In this document: positions 17,030-29,201 of the stretch, piece by piece
Position numbering within the stretch: position 1 is the first letter of the stretch
How the letters are laid out: each line of letters begins with the position of its first letter
From: Janthinobacterium sp.
GTDB lineage: Bacteria; Pseudomonadota; Gammaproteobacteria; Burkholderiales; Burkholderiaceae_D
Reading direction: 5' to 3'
Assembly: GCA_003133225.1 (NCBI GenBank)
Contig: PKWL01000016.1
Span: 1 to 64,000 of the forward strand
Length of the DNA stretch: 64,000 nucleotides
Made by a program: the position numbers and the translations under genes
Notes under the pieces: generated by a model
What the model saw: the letters and a program-made list of their open reading frames with translations, nothing else
Told to the model about the DNA's origin: nothing
Databases searched by the model: none

Positions 17030-19801
17030 TTACGGCCGGGGAGCAGTTCGCATCTGCTCGCCATAGATACAGAACGCCGCGCCGCCCATGTCCTTGGCAT
17101 GATACATCGCTTGGTCGGCGTTTTTAACCAAGAGATGCTCGTCTTCGCCATGCTCGGGATAGATCGCAATCCCGATGCTAGTGGAAATGCCAATCTGGTG
17201 GCCTGCCAGATGGAAAGGCTGCTCGAGCGCAGAGAGGATTTTTTGCGCCACCATGCGCGCCCCCGGTTCGTTTTCAATGCTCGGCAGCAGCACGACGAAT
17301 TCGTCGCCGCCGATGCGGGCCACGGTATCTGACTCGCGCAAGCAACACTGCACGCGCACGGCCAAGTCCCGCAACAACAAGTCGCCGACGTTGTGGCCCA
17401 ACAGGTCGTTAACTTGCTTGAATTTATCGAGATCGAGGAACATCAAAGCCATCCGGCTGTGGTCGCGCCGCGCGATTGCCAGTGCCCGTTGCAAGCGGTC
17501 GGTTAGTAGCGCCCGGTTCGGCAAGTCGGTCAGGATGTCGAAATGAGCGAGGTGCCGGATCCGCTCCGCCGCTTTCTTGCGTTCAGTGATATCGCGCGCC
17601 GCTGCATACACCAATCGCTTATCGTGAATCACGACGCCACACAGATGAATCTCGACGTCGAAAGTCCTGCCGTCGCGACTCCGGTAACGGGTTTCGAACA
17701 GCTCATCTTTGTCTAAGGTCTGGAGAAATTTCTCTTGCAGTTCCCTGGCCGACCATTGCGCATCCCACTCTATCACGTTCATGCCTTGGAGTTCCTCTTG
17801 CGTGTAGCCCAGCATGCGACAAAATGCATCGTTGACCTGCACCACATTGCCTTGCTGATCGAGGACGTGGATGCCATCGCTGGCAGTGCGCAGCAGCACG
17901 GCATTTTTGCTGCTTTCTTCCTCCAGTACCTGCTGCGCCTTCTTGCGCGCGATGGTGTCATGAAATGCCACTACCGAGCCCACCACCTTTTGACCGCGGA
18001 CGATTGGAGTGGCGTTGACGGACACGGGAAGCATACTGCCATCCTTGCGCCAGAATGCCACATCGTGCGAATGGAACGGTTGACCGGAATCGACGACGCG
18101 CGCGATTTCGCAGTCTTGCACCAAATTGGGCGTGCCATCGGGGCGCGAGTGATGCAGCATTGCATGACCATTCTGGCCAAGTAGCATCGATTCTGACCAA
18201 CCCAAAAGGCTCTGCGCTGCGGGATTGAGAAAAGTGATCATCCCGTTCCGGTCGGTCACCAACACGCCCTCGCCAATGGTCGAATTAATCTCGCGCGAGC
18301 GCGCTTCGCTCTCCAGCAATGCCAGCTCGGCCCGCTTGCGGGCGCTAATGTCGTGCACGATCGAATACACGAGGACCTTGCCCTGATAGTCGAGCGGGCT
18401 GCTAAAGACCTCGACGTCGCGGATTTCACCGTTTTTAAGCAGGTGACGCCACTCCATGTGAATTCCTTTTACTTCACTGGCTAGATGCATGGCTTGCATG
18501 ATGTGGTCAGGCGAGGTGATGTTGATCGAAGCGATATTCATTTTGCGCAACTGCTCGAGGGGGTAACCCCAGAAAATGGCGGCCGCAGCATTGGCATCGA
18601 CAAGGCGGCCGCTGTCTGGCTCCACCAGATAAGCAATCGAGGTATTGTTCTCGAACATTTGCCGGTAACGCGTTTCGCGTTCTATCAGTTCCCGGTTCAT
18701 CTCTCGCGCCGCATGCACGGCGCGCTCCCTGCCGTTGGCCAACATTAAGGTGAGCAGGGTCAGCAAAAGGCTGATGCCGAGCCCGGAAAAGACAACGATG
18801 CGGGGCGAGTCGCGGTCCAATCTGGCATCAAAGGCCGGCAAGGAGCGGCTCGCCATGGTCCAGGTATGGTTGCCAATCTTGATGTGCTGGATGGTCCTAA
18901 ACAAACCGAGGAGCGGTTTGTCGTCGAGGCGGTCATGATCCGGGTCATACATGAGGGAGTCGGCCGCCACTTGGTCACCGTCGAATATTTCGATATCAAG
19001 CTGGACAGCTTGCTCGCCATGCAAGCCGTCCAGCAGGTCGTTCATGCGAAATGACGCAGCAACCCATCCGGCGATGGCGGCCCGCCGTTCTTCGACGCTG
19101 CCGTGCGGCGCACCAAATTTGTAGATGGGCAAATACATCAAGAAGCCCGCTTGCGCCTTTTTATCGTCTTCCTGAATCAGCGTCACCTTGCCGGTAATGA
19201 CCGGCCGATCAAGGTCGCGCGCCTGCTCCATGGCAGCGCGGCGCGCCGCTTGCGCGTACGAGTCGTAGCCAAACGCGCGCCGGTTCATGGGGGAAAACGG
19301 CTCGATGTAAATGATTGGAGTAAGGACGTCACGCTCGCCGCCAGGCTCGATTGCATACGCGGGAAACCCTTCGCTGCGGATGGCGGCAAGGTGCCGCCCC
19401 CTTTGCCTGGCCGGCACGAGTTGCAAAAATGCCAGCGCCTGAATACCCGGATATTTTTCATCAAGATGCTGCTTTTCGACGAAATACCTGAACTCAGCCC
19501 GGGTAATAATTTCGGCATGTGACATTAAGCCGTCTACGCCGTGCAATATCTGCTCATAAGTGGCCATCCGCTGCTCGATCCGGCTACTCGCTTCATGCAC
19601 GCTGAAATTGAAATTCGATTGCATTTCGTGGAGCGTTTGTTGCTGGCTGCTGCGCCATACCTGATAAGTGACAGCCAAGCTGGCGCAAAGTACCAGTAGC
19701 GCGAGCAGATGCCGCTGGTGGAACCAACTAAATACCCGCGCCCGGAACGGAATCGCGGCTGGCACAAAGGCTGATGGTGGGGACGGATGGCGATCGGTCA
19801 T
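17030..19801 (-). CDS. CHASE-PAS-GGDEF membrane diguanylate cyclase
   Basis: The protein of about 923 residues has an N-terminal membrane segment, a periplasmic CHASE domain (EKYPGIQALAFLQLVP, IIYIEPFSPMNRRAFGYD), a second membrane segment, three PAS/PAC modules, and a C-terminal GGDEF domain with an intact active site (VARIGGDEFVVLL). The inhibitory I-site RxxD is present (RESD, five residues before GGDEF), so c-di-GMP feedback inhibition is likely. No EAL domain follows. It should make c-di-GMP in response to an external ligand and an internal redox or ligand cue. I place the start at 19801; an upstream ATG at 19852 would add 17 residues. A perfect FNR-type palindrome lies about 136 bp upstream. 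Confidence 0.92.
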   Translation of the reverse strand: MTDRHPSPPSAFVPAAIPFRARVFSWFHQRHLLALLVLCASLAVTYQVWRSSQQQTLHEMQSNFNFSVHEASSRIEQRMATYEQILHGVDGLMSHAEIITRAEFRYFVEKQHLDEKYPGIQALAFLQLVPARQRGRHLAAIRSEGFPAYAIEPGGERDVLTPIIYIEPFSPMNRRAFGYDSYAQAARRAAMEQARDLDRPVITGKVTLIQEDDKKAQAGFLMYLPIYKFGAPHGSVEERRAAIAGWVAASFRMNDLLDGLHGEQAVQLDIEIFDGDQVAADSLMYDPDHDRLDDKPLLGLFRTIQHIKIGNHTWTMASRSLPAFDARLDRDSPRIVVFSGLGISLLLTLLTLMLANGRERAVHAAREMNRELIERETRYRQMFENNTSIAYLVEPDSGRLVDANAAAAIFWGYPLEQLRKMNIASINITSPDHIMQAMHLASEVKGIHMEWRHLLKNGEIRDVEVFSSPLDYQGKVLVYSIVHDISARKRAELALLESEARSREINSTIGEGVLVTDRNGMITFLNPAAQSLLGWSESMLLGQNGHAMLHHSRPDGTPNLVQDCEIARVVDSGQPFHSHDVAFWRKDGSMLPVSVNATPIVRGQKVVGSVVAFHDTIARKKAQQVLEEESSKNAVLLRTASDGIHVLDQQGNVVQVNDAFCRMLGYTQEELQGMNVIEWDAQWSARELQEKFLQTLDKDELFETRYRSRDGRTFDVEIHLCGVVIHDKRLVYAAARDITERKKAAERIRHLAHFDILTDLPNRALLTDRLQRALAIARRDHSRMALMFLDLDKFKQVNDLLGHNVGDLLLRDLAVRVQCCLRESDTVARIGGDEFVVLLPSIENEPGARMVAQKILSALEQPFHLAGHQIGISTSIGIAIYPEHGEDEHLLVKNADQAMYHAKDMGGAAFCIYGEQMRTAPRP

Positions 19802-19930
19802 TGAGGGCTGCTGTGGATCATGGAGCGGGTGCGGTCGGCGAAAGTAAAACAAAAAATGCGTCGTTAGTCGTGCTTCGCATTAAATGTGTAATATTTATAC
19901 ATATATTTGCATAGAGGAAAGTTTGCCACT

Positions 19931-19944
19931 TTGATATATATCAA
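19931..19944. promoter_or_regulatory. FNR/Dnr-type palindrome
   Basis: TTGATATATATCAA is a perfect match to TTGAT-N4-ATCAA. It lies upstream of the CHASE-GGDEF gene on the minus strand. About 30 bases downstream in that orientation is an AT-rich aaatat that could serve as the -10 of a class II FNR-activated promoter. Confidence 0.6.
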
Positions 19945-20177
19945 GCTCTTCCTTGCGCACCTTGTCGCAACTGCACGAGGAGCGTCGGCCATCGGGCACT
20001 GTTTCCCAATCTCGGTCATGGCCTGAAAATAGGGCATTAAATGGGGCACTAGCTCAGACAGCGCTCCGGCGCCAAGCACCAGCGGAACCTGAGACGGGGG
20101 CGCTGTCTTATGCACCTAAGAGAATATTTGAGCTGCCCGGCAATTGGCGAGCGCCATCAAGCTGTTAGTTGGCTGCC

Positions 20178-20206
20178 GTGCCAACGGGGTGCCAACGGGG
20201 TGCCAA
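20178..20206. repeat. 11-bp tandem repeat, about 2.6 copies
   Basis: The unit gtgccaacggg is repeated head to tail inside the decayed receiver remnant downstream of the PAS kinase gene. Confidence 0.7.
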
Positions 20207-20290
20207 AGAGCAGGGCGGCTTCGGCACTGGCAGGGGGAAGACGGCAACGCCCTCGGCTTAGAGGCGCGGGCGCACCGGGTGCGCTGCCTA
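20202..20290 (-). pseudogene. eroded receiver-domain remnant of the PAS kinase
   Basis: The kinase gene ends with ALAVEDDE, the first strand and acidic pair of a receiver domain, and then a TAG. Continuing in frame gives AAHPVRPRL, a second stop (20258-20260), then AEGVAVF. After one frameshift the sequence reads ASAEAALLFG at 20202-20231. This matches the usual receiver order VEDDE...AxLVRxxLEAEGxxV..ASAEAAL. The rest of the domain, including the phosphoacceptor Asp, is missing. Confidence 0.6.
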
Positions 20291-22513
20291 CTCATCGTCC
20301 TCGACCGCCAAAGCGATGCGTTCCTTGGGCTCGGCGCCAAGCGCGCTCGCGGCGCCGCCGGTGCCAGCTAGAGTGGCCGCGGCTTGAAGCGGCGTGCGCA
20401 GCGGCAACCAGACGGCGAAGATTGCACCTTCGCCCGCGGCACTCGCCACGGCCACGGCGCCCCCATGCAGTTCAGCTAGTTGTTTGACCATGGCCAGACC
20501 GAGACCGGTGCCTTCGAATTTGCGCGCCAGGCTGCTGTCGATTTGACTGAAGGCTTGAAACAATTTGGTCATGTTTTTTCCGGAAACGCCGATGCCTCTG
20601 TCGCTGACGGATATTTCAAGAAATTCGTTGTACTCGTTGCTGGCCAAGGGGAAGCTGTGCACTGGCCAGGCGCCAGGCAGCGTGCCAACGGCGGCGCGCG
20701 CGACCCGGCGCGTGCGCACGGTCACGCGCCCGCCGCTGGCGCTGAACTTGACGGCGTTCGACAGCAGGTTGTAGACGATTTGCTTGGTCTTGCGCATGTC
20801 TAACATGGGCACGCCCAAATCGTCGCCCGTGTCGAGTTCAAGATGAATACGCTGGACGGCCGCCTTTTCCCGCACGATCGACAAGCTGTTCGACAGCAGG
20901 CTGTTCAAGTCGACGGCTTCCAGTTCGAGGGTCATCATGCCCGCTTCCACCTTCGACAAATCGAGAATGTCGTTGATCAAGGAGAGTAAGTGCTGCCCGC
21001 TGGTGAAGATGTCGCCGATGTATTCGTGCTGGGTATCGCTCATTTGCCCCATCAAGCCATCCTTGAGCGCTTCGGAAAAGCCGATGATGGCATTGAGCGG
21101 CGTGCGCAATTCGTGCGACATGGTGGCCAGAAATTCCGATTTCATGCGGCTGGCATGTTCTAATTCCACATTTTTTTCGTTCAAGGCTTGCTCGAAGCGC
21201 TTGCGCTCCGTGACATCGCGCGCGGCCGCGAAGACGCCTTGCAGCTTGCGGTCGCGATCATGGAAGGTCGCCGCATTGTAAGACACCACCGTTTCATCGC
21301 CATTCAAGGCGCGCACGGTCAGCTCATAGTCGCTCACCTTGTTTTCCGTGAGAACGCGTTTGATGGCGGCATCGGCCCGCACCGGGTCGGTAAAGAAATT
21401 TTTGCAAGGCGCGCCGATCAGTTCATCGCGCGTGCGCCCCGTGAGCGCGATCATTTGCTGGTTCACGTCGGAGACGATGCCGCGCGGGTCGGTCGTCATG
21501 AGCGCGTCGATATTCGATTCGATCAAGGAGCGCGTATAAAATTGCTGGTCGCGCAGGCGCTGATCGAGCAACGCTTGCGCCGCCTCGACTTGTTTGCGGG
21601 CCGTATTGTCGGTGCCGATCAATAAATAACCGATAATGTTTTCCTGCGCATCGCGCAGCGCCGTGACCGAGACGATGGCGGGAAAGCGGCTGCCATCCTT
21701 GCGCACGTAGGTCAGCTCATAAATGTCTTCGATGCCGCGCGAGGCCTTGAACACGAGCGCCTCAAAGCCCGGCGTAATCGGTGTGTCGCATTCCAGGCTC
21801 AAGGCGGTGGCGCGCGCGATCAGCTCTTGCGGATCCGAGATATCGGCCGGCGTGATCTGATTGACGACATCTAGCGCCCCATAACCGAGCATGCGCTCGG
21901 CCCCGACATTGAAAATTTGAATCACGCCGCGCGCGTCCGTGGCGATGCTAGAGAAGTTGGCGCTATTGAAAATCGCACTTTGCAAAGCACCCGCCTTCAA
22001 TAGCTCCTCCTCCGCCAACTTGCGGGCCGTATTGTCGGTGCCGATCAATAAGTAGCCGATAATATTTTCTTGCGCGTCGCGCAGCGCCGTGACCGAGACG
22101 ATGGCGGGGAAGCGGCTGCCGTCCTTGCGCACATAGGTCAGCTCGTAAATGTCTTCGATGCCGCGCGAAGCCTTGAACACCAATGCATCAAAACCGGGCG
22201 TAATCGGCGCATCGAGTTCCAGGCTCAAGGCGCTGGCGCGGGCGATCAATTCTTGCGGATCCGAGATATCGGCCGGCGTGATCTGATTGACAACATCTGA
22301 TGCCGCATAGCCGAGCATGCGTTCGGCGCCGACATTGAAAATTTGAATCACGCCGCGCGCGTCCGTGGCAATACTGGAGAAGTTGGCGCTATTGAAAATA
22401 GCGTCTTGCAAGGCGCCTGTTTTAAGCAGTGTTTCTTGGCGCCGAAATTCCATGATGCCGTCAAAGCCACCATGTCTTTCGCTAGCGCCGACAACAGAAC
22501 CCGTATTGGCCAT
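20288..22513 (-). CDS. PAS-PAS-PAS sensor histidine kinase, truncated hybrid
   Basis: The soluble protein has about 741 residues. Two almost identical PAS/PAC modules (each beginning GALQ.AIFNSANFSSIATDA, with a 142-residue period) are followed by a third, different PAS (ESNIDALMTTDPRG). Then come a HisKA domain ([21 protein letters not shown], phosphorylatable His) and an HATPase domain ([27 protein letters not shown]). The last residues, ALAVEDDE, are the beginning of a receiver that is cut off by a stop codon. The ATG at 22513 has a GAAAGAGA site upstream; a GTG at 22537 is an alternative start. No partner regulator is adjacent. Confidence 0.88.
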   Translation of the reverse strand: MANTGSVVGASERHGGFDGIMEFRRQETLLKTGALQDAIFNSANFSSIATDARGVIQIFNVGAERMLGYAASDVVNQITPADISDPQELIARASALSLELDAPITPGFDALVFKASRGIEDIYELTYVRKDGSRFPAIVSVTALRDAQENIIGYLLIGTDNTARKLAEEELLKAGALQSAIFNSANFSSIATDARGVIQIFNVGAERMLGYGALDVVNQITPADISDPQELIARATALSLECDTPITPGFEALVFKASRGIEDIYELTYVRKDGSRFPAIVSVTALRDAQENIIGYLLIGTDNTARKQVEAAQALLDQRLRDQQFYTRSLIESNIDALMTTDPRGIVSDVNQQMIALTGRTRDELIGAPCKNFFTDPVRADAAIKRVLTENKVSDYELTVRALNGDETVVSYNAATFHDRDRKLQGVFAAARDVTERKRFEQALNEKNVELEHASRMKSEFLATMSHELRTPLNAIIGFSEALKDGLMGQMSDTQHEYIGDIFTSGQHLLSLINDILDLSKVEAGMMTLELEAVDLNSLLSNSLSIVREKAAVQRIHLELDTGDDLGVPMLDMRKTKQIVYNLLSNAVKFSASGGRVTVRTRRVARAAVGTLPGAWPVHSFPLASNEYNEFLEISVSDRGIGVSGKNMTKLFQAFSQIDSSLARKFEGTGLGLAMVKQLAELHGGAVAVASAAGEGAIFAVWLPLRTPLQAAATLAGTGGAASALGAEPKERIALAVEDDE
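21593..22420 (-). repeat. internal tandem duplication of a PAS/PAC module
   Basis: Codons 22420-22019 and 21994-21593 encode two 134-residue PAS/PAC units that differ at only about 8 positions (about 94% identical), with a period of 426 bp. This is the signature of a recent in-frame tandem duplication within the kinase gene. Confidence 0.88.
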
Positions 22514-22812
22514 AGTCTCTTTCACGCTAACAATCACACGTCCGTCAGCGGCGCTGACCTACTGTTGTGATTCCCGTCATTTTCCAGCCTCTTTTCAGCC
22601 CACTTGAATGCGGCGTCTGCCTTGCGTCGGCCTGGCGTTCTCCTAGACTCGCATCGTTTTGCGGTCAGATTGGAGGAAAAAACCCGGCGCACCGAGCCGC
22701 CCCGGCCAGCTGGGCCGTATCGTGACAGCTGCGACCTAGCATTGCCGCTTGAAGAGTTTGGCTCCGATGCATGCCTATTTAGAAAATATTATCCTAAAGA
22801 AATATTTTGCTT

Positions 22813-22826
22813 TTGATGTACATCAA
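22813..22826. promoter_or_regulatory. FNR/Dnr-type palindrome
   Basis: TTGATGTACATCAA is a perfect match to TTGAT-N4-ATCAA, with a fully palindromic spacer. It lies about 300 bp upstream of the PAS kinase start and 430 bp upstream of cheW. Confidence 0.55.
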
Positions 22827-23080
22827 CATGCAAAAGCTAAATGAAAGCCGTGCGCCAACCTCGGCCCAGTTTGTCCGCCTTCAATGGAAATTGGGCGGCG
22901 GCGTTGGATGTGCGATGGCGCGGCGGCCAAAATGGCTCGCACGCAACTAAACCCGGCACCGTGCAAGCTAGCATGGGACTGTGCGCAAAAACCGAGGCTA
23001 CTGCCTAGGATAGTGCCGCGCTACCGGCCCTTATGCGCCAAGCCGTCTTGGCATTTCCTGTCGCGCCATCTGCAAACGAG

Positions 23081-23094
23081 CTGATCTAAATCAA
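23081..23094. promoter_or_regulatory. FNR-like palindrome upstream of cheW
   Basis: CTGATCTAAATCAA has one mismatch to TTGAT-N4-ATCAA. It lies about 170 bp before the cheW start at 23257. Confidence 0.5.
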
Positions 23095-23256
23095 ACTCAA
23101 TATATTGATCTATGGAAACATGCATGCACGTTTTTACGGATTCGCTAGCGCGCACAACCCTGACAGTGCCTGCCAGCGCTTTGCTTGATGATTTTTTTGT
23201 CGCCACGATGAGGTGGAAGGCTAAAAATTAGCCTTACCATAAAGAAAGGATTGCTG

Positions 23257-23769
23257 ATGCAAATGACAGAAAACGCAGCGCGCCCGGCTGCCAACGCGAT
23301 ACAACTGGGCACCAGCCCATCATTGGAATTTCTCTCATTTACCTTAGGTGACGAGGAATATGGCATCGATATCCAAAAAGTACAGGAAATTCGAGGCTAC
23401 GAAGCCGTAACCCGTATCGCCAACAGCCCCGCCTACTTCAAAGGCGTCGTCCATCTGCGCGGCGTCATTGTGCCAATCATCGACATGCGCGTTAAATTCA
23501 ATCTCGGCAACGCCACGTACGATCAGGCCGCCGTCGTCATCGTGCTAAACATCAAAGGCAGCACCATCGGCATGGTGGTCGATGGCGTGTCAGACGTCAT
23601 GGCGCTGAGCCCGGCGCAAATCAAACCGGCACCGGAAATGGGCGCCGCAGTAGCTACCGATTACCTGATTGGCTTGGGCACGCTAGGTGAGCGCATGCTG
23701 ATCCTAATTCATATCGACAAGCTGATGTCGAGCACGGAAATGGGATTGGTAAAAAACCTGACAGCATAA
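23257..23769 (+). CDS. cheW: chemotaxis coupling protein CheW
   Basis: This 170-residue CheW domain links chemoreceptors to the kinase CheA. It shows the family core [38 protein letters not shown] and [18 protein letters not shown] sits 6 bp before the ATG at 23257, which is preferred to the in-frame TTG at 23251. No cheA or cheY follows. Immediately downstream is a broken chemoreceptor C-terminus, so the gene was probably once part of a cheW-mcp unit. An FNR-like site lies upstream. Confidence 0.93.
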   Translation: MQMTENAARPAANAIQLGTSPSLEFLSFTLGDEEYGIDIQKVQEIRGYEAVTRIANSPAYFKGVVHLRGVIVPIIDMRVKFNLGNATYDQAAVVIVLNIKGSTIGMVVDGVSDVMALSPAQIKPAPEMGAAVATDYLIGLGTLGERMLILIHIDKLMSSTEMGLVKNLTA

Positions 23770-23781
23770 AATATTCGACAT

Positions 23782-24005
23782 AATGCCGGCGCCAAGCTGG
23801 TCGATCAAGTGGGCGTCACCAAGGACGAGATCGAAGGCAACGCAAGCCCGTGACGGGCAGGGCGAGACTTTGGGCATCAAACAGATCAACGAGTGCGCAG
23901 ATGGATCCAGTCACCGGGCAAAATGCCGCTTTGATGGAAGAGGCCATCGCCGCGGCCGAATGGCTGCAAGGCCAAGCCGGCGGGCACGGCCGAGAACTCT
24001 TGACT

Positions 24006-24015
<10 letters not shown>
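23782..24015 (+). pseudogene. decayed methyl-accepting chemotaxis protein C-terminus
   Basis: Read across frameshifts, this stretch gives NAGAKLVDQVGVTKDEI (from 23782), a stop at 23851, then ETLGIKQINE (about 23864-23893) and, in a third frame, QMDPVTGQNAALMEEAIAAAE (from 23898). These align in order with the end of chemoreceptor signalling domains such as the intact one in this window (RLVDQAGTTMTEI, SGIEQINQ, QMDDVTQQNAALVEEAAAAAE). About 25 residues between the first two blocks are missing. The remnant runs into the 3' end of the convergent lon gene. Confidence 0.8.
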
Positions 24016-26453
<2,438 letters not shown>

Positions 26454-26752
26454 CAGATTTTGCTCCAGGATATGCCGCCTTTGAAGGTGAGCAAAGGCGC
26501 CGAAGCGGTCGCCCCCTTGGCCTTGCGTTGTTGTGCTGCGCTACCCCTAGGCGCAACAGGGTGCAGTTGGCCGCTTGAAAATTTTGCATTCCGCGCATCG
26601 GCACCTGGCCCTATGCGTTTTGGCGCCTCCGCAGCACATGTCGGATTGGTCCAAAATAGGTCCGCCACATGGGCGCTATCTGTTGGAGGAAGCCACATCG
26701 TGACCATCCTTTATGGAAAACTTGGAAGTGTCGAGGCCATTTTTAAGCTCTT

Positions 26753-27172
26753 TTAGGGCGCGATCGTCGCGCTAAGCTTGCGCAAAGTGAGCACGAGGCA
26801 GCCGTTTAGCAGTGTCTGCTCGCTGATGTCATAAAGTGCCGGTGGCAAATCGATTTGTCGCTCAAAGCGGCCATAGGGGATTTCCATTCTGAGCATCATC
26901 GATTTTGGGGCCGCAGGTATCGGCCGCACGCCGCTGATGAATAAACTGCAGCCTTGAAAGTCGACATTGACATCTTTTGGCGCCACGCCCGGCAATGCGA
27001 TGAGGATGGTCAAGGCACTGTCAGTCTCGAAAATATCTGCCGGCGGCTCCCAAATGGGGCCACGGGCGCGTGACTGACTTATCCGAAAGAACTGGCGCTG
27101 GAGTCGGTCGGCCTGTTCCAGCAGTTCCATTGCATCAGCCCATACGAATTTTGTATTGTCGCGAAAAATCAT
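26753..27172 (-). CDS. Hsp20/alpha-crystallin small heat-shock protein
   Basis: The 139-residue protein carries the alpha-crystallin domain at about 45-130 (EPPADIFETDSALTILIALPGV, then PYGRFERQIDLPP, and LNGCLVLTLRK as the last strand). Small heat-shock proteins hold unfolding proteins in an ATP-independent way for later refolding or proteolysis. The C-terminal I-x-I oligomerisation motif is not evident; the protein ends ATIAP. There is no clear ribosome binding site before the ATG at 27172, so the start is moderately certain. lon follows on the same strand. Confidence 0.88.
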   Translation of the reverse strand: MIFRDNTKFVWADAMELLEQADRLQRQFFRISQSRARGPIWEPPADIFETDSALTILIALPGVAPKDVNVDFQGCSLFISGVRPIPAAPKSMMLRMEIPYGRFERQIDLPPALYDISEQTLLNGCLVLTLRKLSATIAP

Positions 27173-27980
27173 AGGTCTTGGTTCCCGCCAAAAGGCGTTA
27201 AGGCATGCGATACCTTGCCATATACGGCCAAAAAAATGATCGTTCCCAGCAGTGCCTACGGATGCGCCCGGCGAGCCATCTTGTTTTGAACAAAACCGTT
27301 TCGCATGGCACGGTCCGGGCCCCTGCCGGTATGAATGTTCCCGTCATATGAAACCAATTTACAGGGGCTAGTCGCTCGTGTCTTGATCCGGCTTAATGGT
27401 TCGCCGCCGCAACCGGATCCGCTTGCTTGTTAAATTGCAGTTCCCATCCCGCCCGCGATCGCCCGCCGCTGCCGGGAGCGCGCGTCGTTGGCCAGTTGGC
27501 CAATTTATGAGTTTATGCCCAGAAGTGCCTGCGGCGGCCTTAACTACGGGCGCCTTGGCACTGTTTCGCGCACAAGATTTTGGCACGTCGAGTGCCTCCG
27601 CCGGCGCCCCGGTGTTCGATTCGGCGCCAGTAAACGATTGCGCAGGTCTGCGTAAAGTGGAGCACAGCGATTTTCGGATCTGAAATTTTGGCTGGCGCAG
27701 AAGCCGTCTGCAGATGGGGATGGCGACCAGTTCCGGCAGCGAAAAGTAATGTTGGGGTGGCAGCACGGCTGGCAAGAAATGATCGGTCACGGTTTGTGGC
27801 GCCGAGGTCAATCTGGTAGCGCGCCTGCTCGGGTCGTGCTAGGCGTCAGCCCAAGGTCATGCACAGCAGCGAAGTGAACGGCAAAGAGCAAGGTGATGGC
27901 GGCATCAAGCTCGGGGCTAACAAGAATGCCAATTACCTATATGATACGTGCCTGCGTTTTATTTTTTTTACGAGATCGAT
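27173..27980. other. long intergenic region, no gene recognised
   Basis: About 800 bp between divergent hsp20 and the MFS gene. A minus-strand frame of 147 codons (27368-27811) is open, but its translation is Arg/Pro-rich and unlike any family I know, so I do not call it. An imperfect palindrome, gttttgaacaaaac, lies near 27284-27297. Confidence 0.35.
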
Positions 27981-29201
27981 ATGGAAACCAGCCTAAATTC
28001 GGCAGGATTAAGCAAGAGCAAAACCAGCAATACTTCATTCAAAGTACTGGGCGCCATCAGCGTCTCGCATCTGTTGAACGACATGATTCAGTCCTTGATT
28101 TTTGCGATTTATCCCGTTTTGAAGGGCGGCTTCAATCTCAGCTTCTGGCAAATCGGTTTGATAACGCTGACCTATCAAATTACTGCGTCGCTATTGCAGC
28201 CCTTGGTCGGGCTATACACGGACCATCGTCCGCAACCTTATTGGCTGCCAATCGGAATGAGCTTCACTCTGATCGGCTTATTGCTGCTGTCGGTCGCGCC
28301 CAGCTATCACCTTGTATTGCTGGCAGCGGCCTTGGTAGGAACCGGGTCCGCAATATTTCATCCTGAATCCTCGCGCGTGGCGCGCATGGCATCTGGGGGC
28401 CGGCACGGATTGGCACAATCGCTGTTCCAGGTTGGGGGAAATCTGGGCAGCTCGCTAGGACCGTTATTGGCGGCCGCATTCGTCGTGCCCTACGGCCAGG
28501 GGAGCATCGCATGGTTTTCTCTTGCGGCGCTGCTGGCGATCATTATATTACTGAGGATCAGCAAGTGGTACGACCATCATCGTCTGGGCGCGCGTGGCAA
28601 AGCCATTCGGCGCACAGCTTCAGCCGCGTTGTCGCGCAACAAGGTGATAGGCACAATCGGAATTTTGCTCCTTCTGATCTTTTCCAAATATTTTTACCTG
28701 GCCAGTATCAGCAGCTATTTCACGTTTTACTTGATCAATAAATTTCAACTCTCCGTGCAAAGCGCGCAGATTTATTTGTTTGCCTTTTTGTTCGCGGTGG
28801 CGTTCGGGACCGTGATCGGCGGCCCGGTCGGTGACCGCATCGGCCGAAAATTCGTGATCTGGGCGTCGATTTTGGGTGTCGCACCATTTACCTTGGTGCT
28901 GCCGTATGCCAATTTGTTTTGGACCGGCGTGCTGGTCGTGATTATTGGCACTATTTTGGCGTCTGCCTTTTCGGCCATCTTGGTCTATGCCCAGGAATTG
29001 ATCCCTGGCAAGGTTGGCATGGTATCCGGACTGTTCTTTGGCTTTGCCTTTGGCATGGGTGGCATCGGCGCCGCAGTGCTCGGCCATTTGGCCGATCGAA
29101 CAAGTATTGCTTTCGTCTATCAGGTGTGTTCCTTCTTGCCGCTGCTTGGCATCATCGCCGCGTTCCTTCCCAATTTGGAGCGAACCAAGCAAACGGCCTG
29201 A
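27981..29201 (+). CDS. fsr: MFS transporter, fosmidomycin-resistance (Fsr) type
   Basis: The 406-residue protein has 12 hydrophobic segments and the Fsr-type N-terminal signature SVSHLLNDMIQSLIFAIYP, followed by GLITLTYQITASLLQPLVGLYTD and GTGSAIFHPESSRVARMAS. The MFS motif GDRIGRKFV is present in the second half. Relatives export fosmidomycin and similar small molecules by proton antiport. I choose ATG 27981 over an upstream GTG frame start because the extra residues are not family-like. A short inverted repeat follows the stop. The substrate is inferred from the family. Confidence 0.88.
   Translation: METSLNSAGLSKSKTSNTSFKVLGAISVSHLLNDMIQSLIFAIYPVLKGGFNLSFWQIGLITLTYQITASLLQPLVGLYTDHRPQPYWLPIGMSFTLIGLLLLSVAPSYHLVLLAAALVGTGSAIFHPESSRVARMASGGRHGLAQSLFQVGGNLGSSLGPLLAAAFVVPYGQGSIAWFSLAALLAIIILLRISKWYDHHRLGARGKAIRRTASAALSRNKVIGTIGILLLLIFSKYFYLASISSYFTFYLINKFQLSVQSAQIYLFAFLFAVAFGTVIGGPVGDRIGRKFVIWASILGVAPFTLVLPYANLFWTGVLVVIIGTILASAFSAILVYAQELIPGKVGMVSGLFFGFAFGMGGIGAAVLGHLADRTSIAFVYQVCSFLPLLGIIAAFLPNLERTKQTA

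Larger units (their letters stand above)
22538..23256. other. long divergent regulatory region between PAS kinase and cheW
   Basis: About 720 bp with no supportable gene. It holds two FNR-like palindromes (22813-22826 and 23081-23094) and an AT-rich stretch (22780-22815), so it is probably regulatory for cheW and/or the kinase gene. Confidence 0.45.

Noticed and set aside
19864-20115. 83-codon minus-strand frame upstream of the CHASE-GGDEF gene
   Set aside because: It overlaps the FNR-type site and putative promoter, has no ribosome binding site and no family resemblance.
27368-27811. 147-codon minus-strand frame upstream of the Fsr-type gene
   Set aside because: Arg/Pro-rich, no motif, no ribosome binding site, and partly mirrored by an equally open frame on the other strand.
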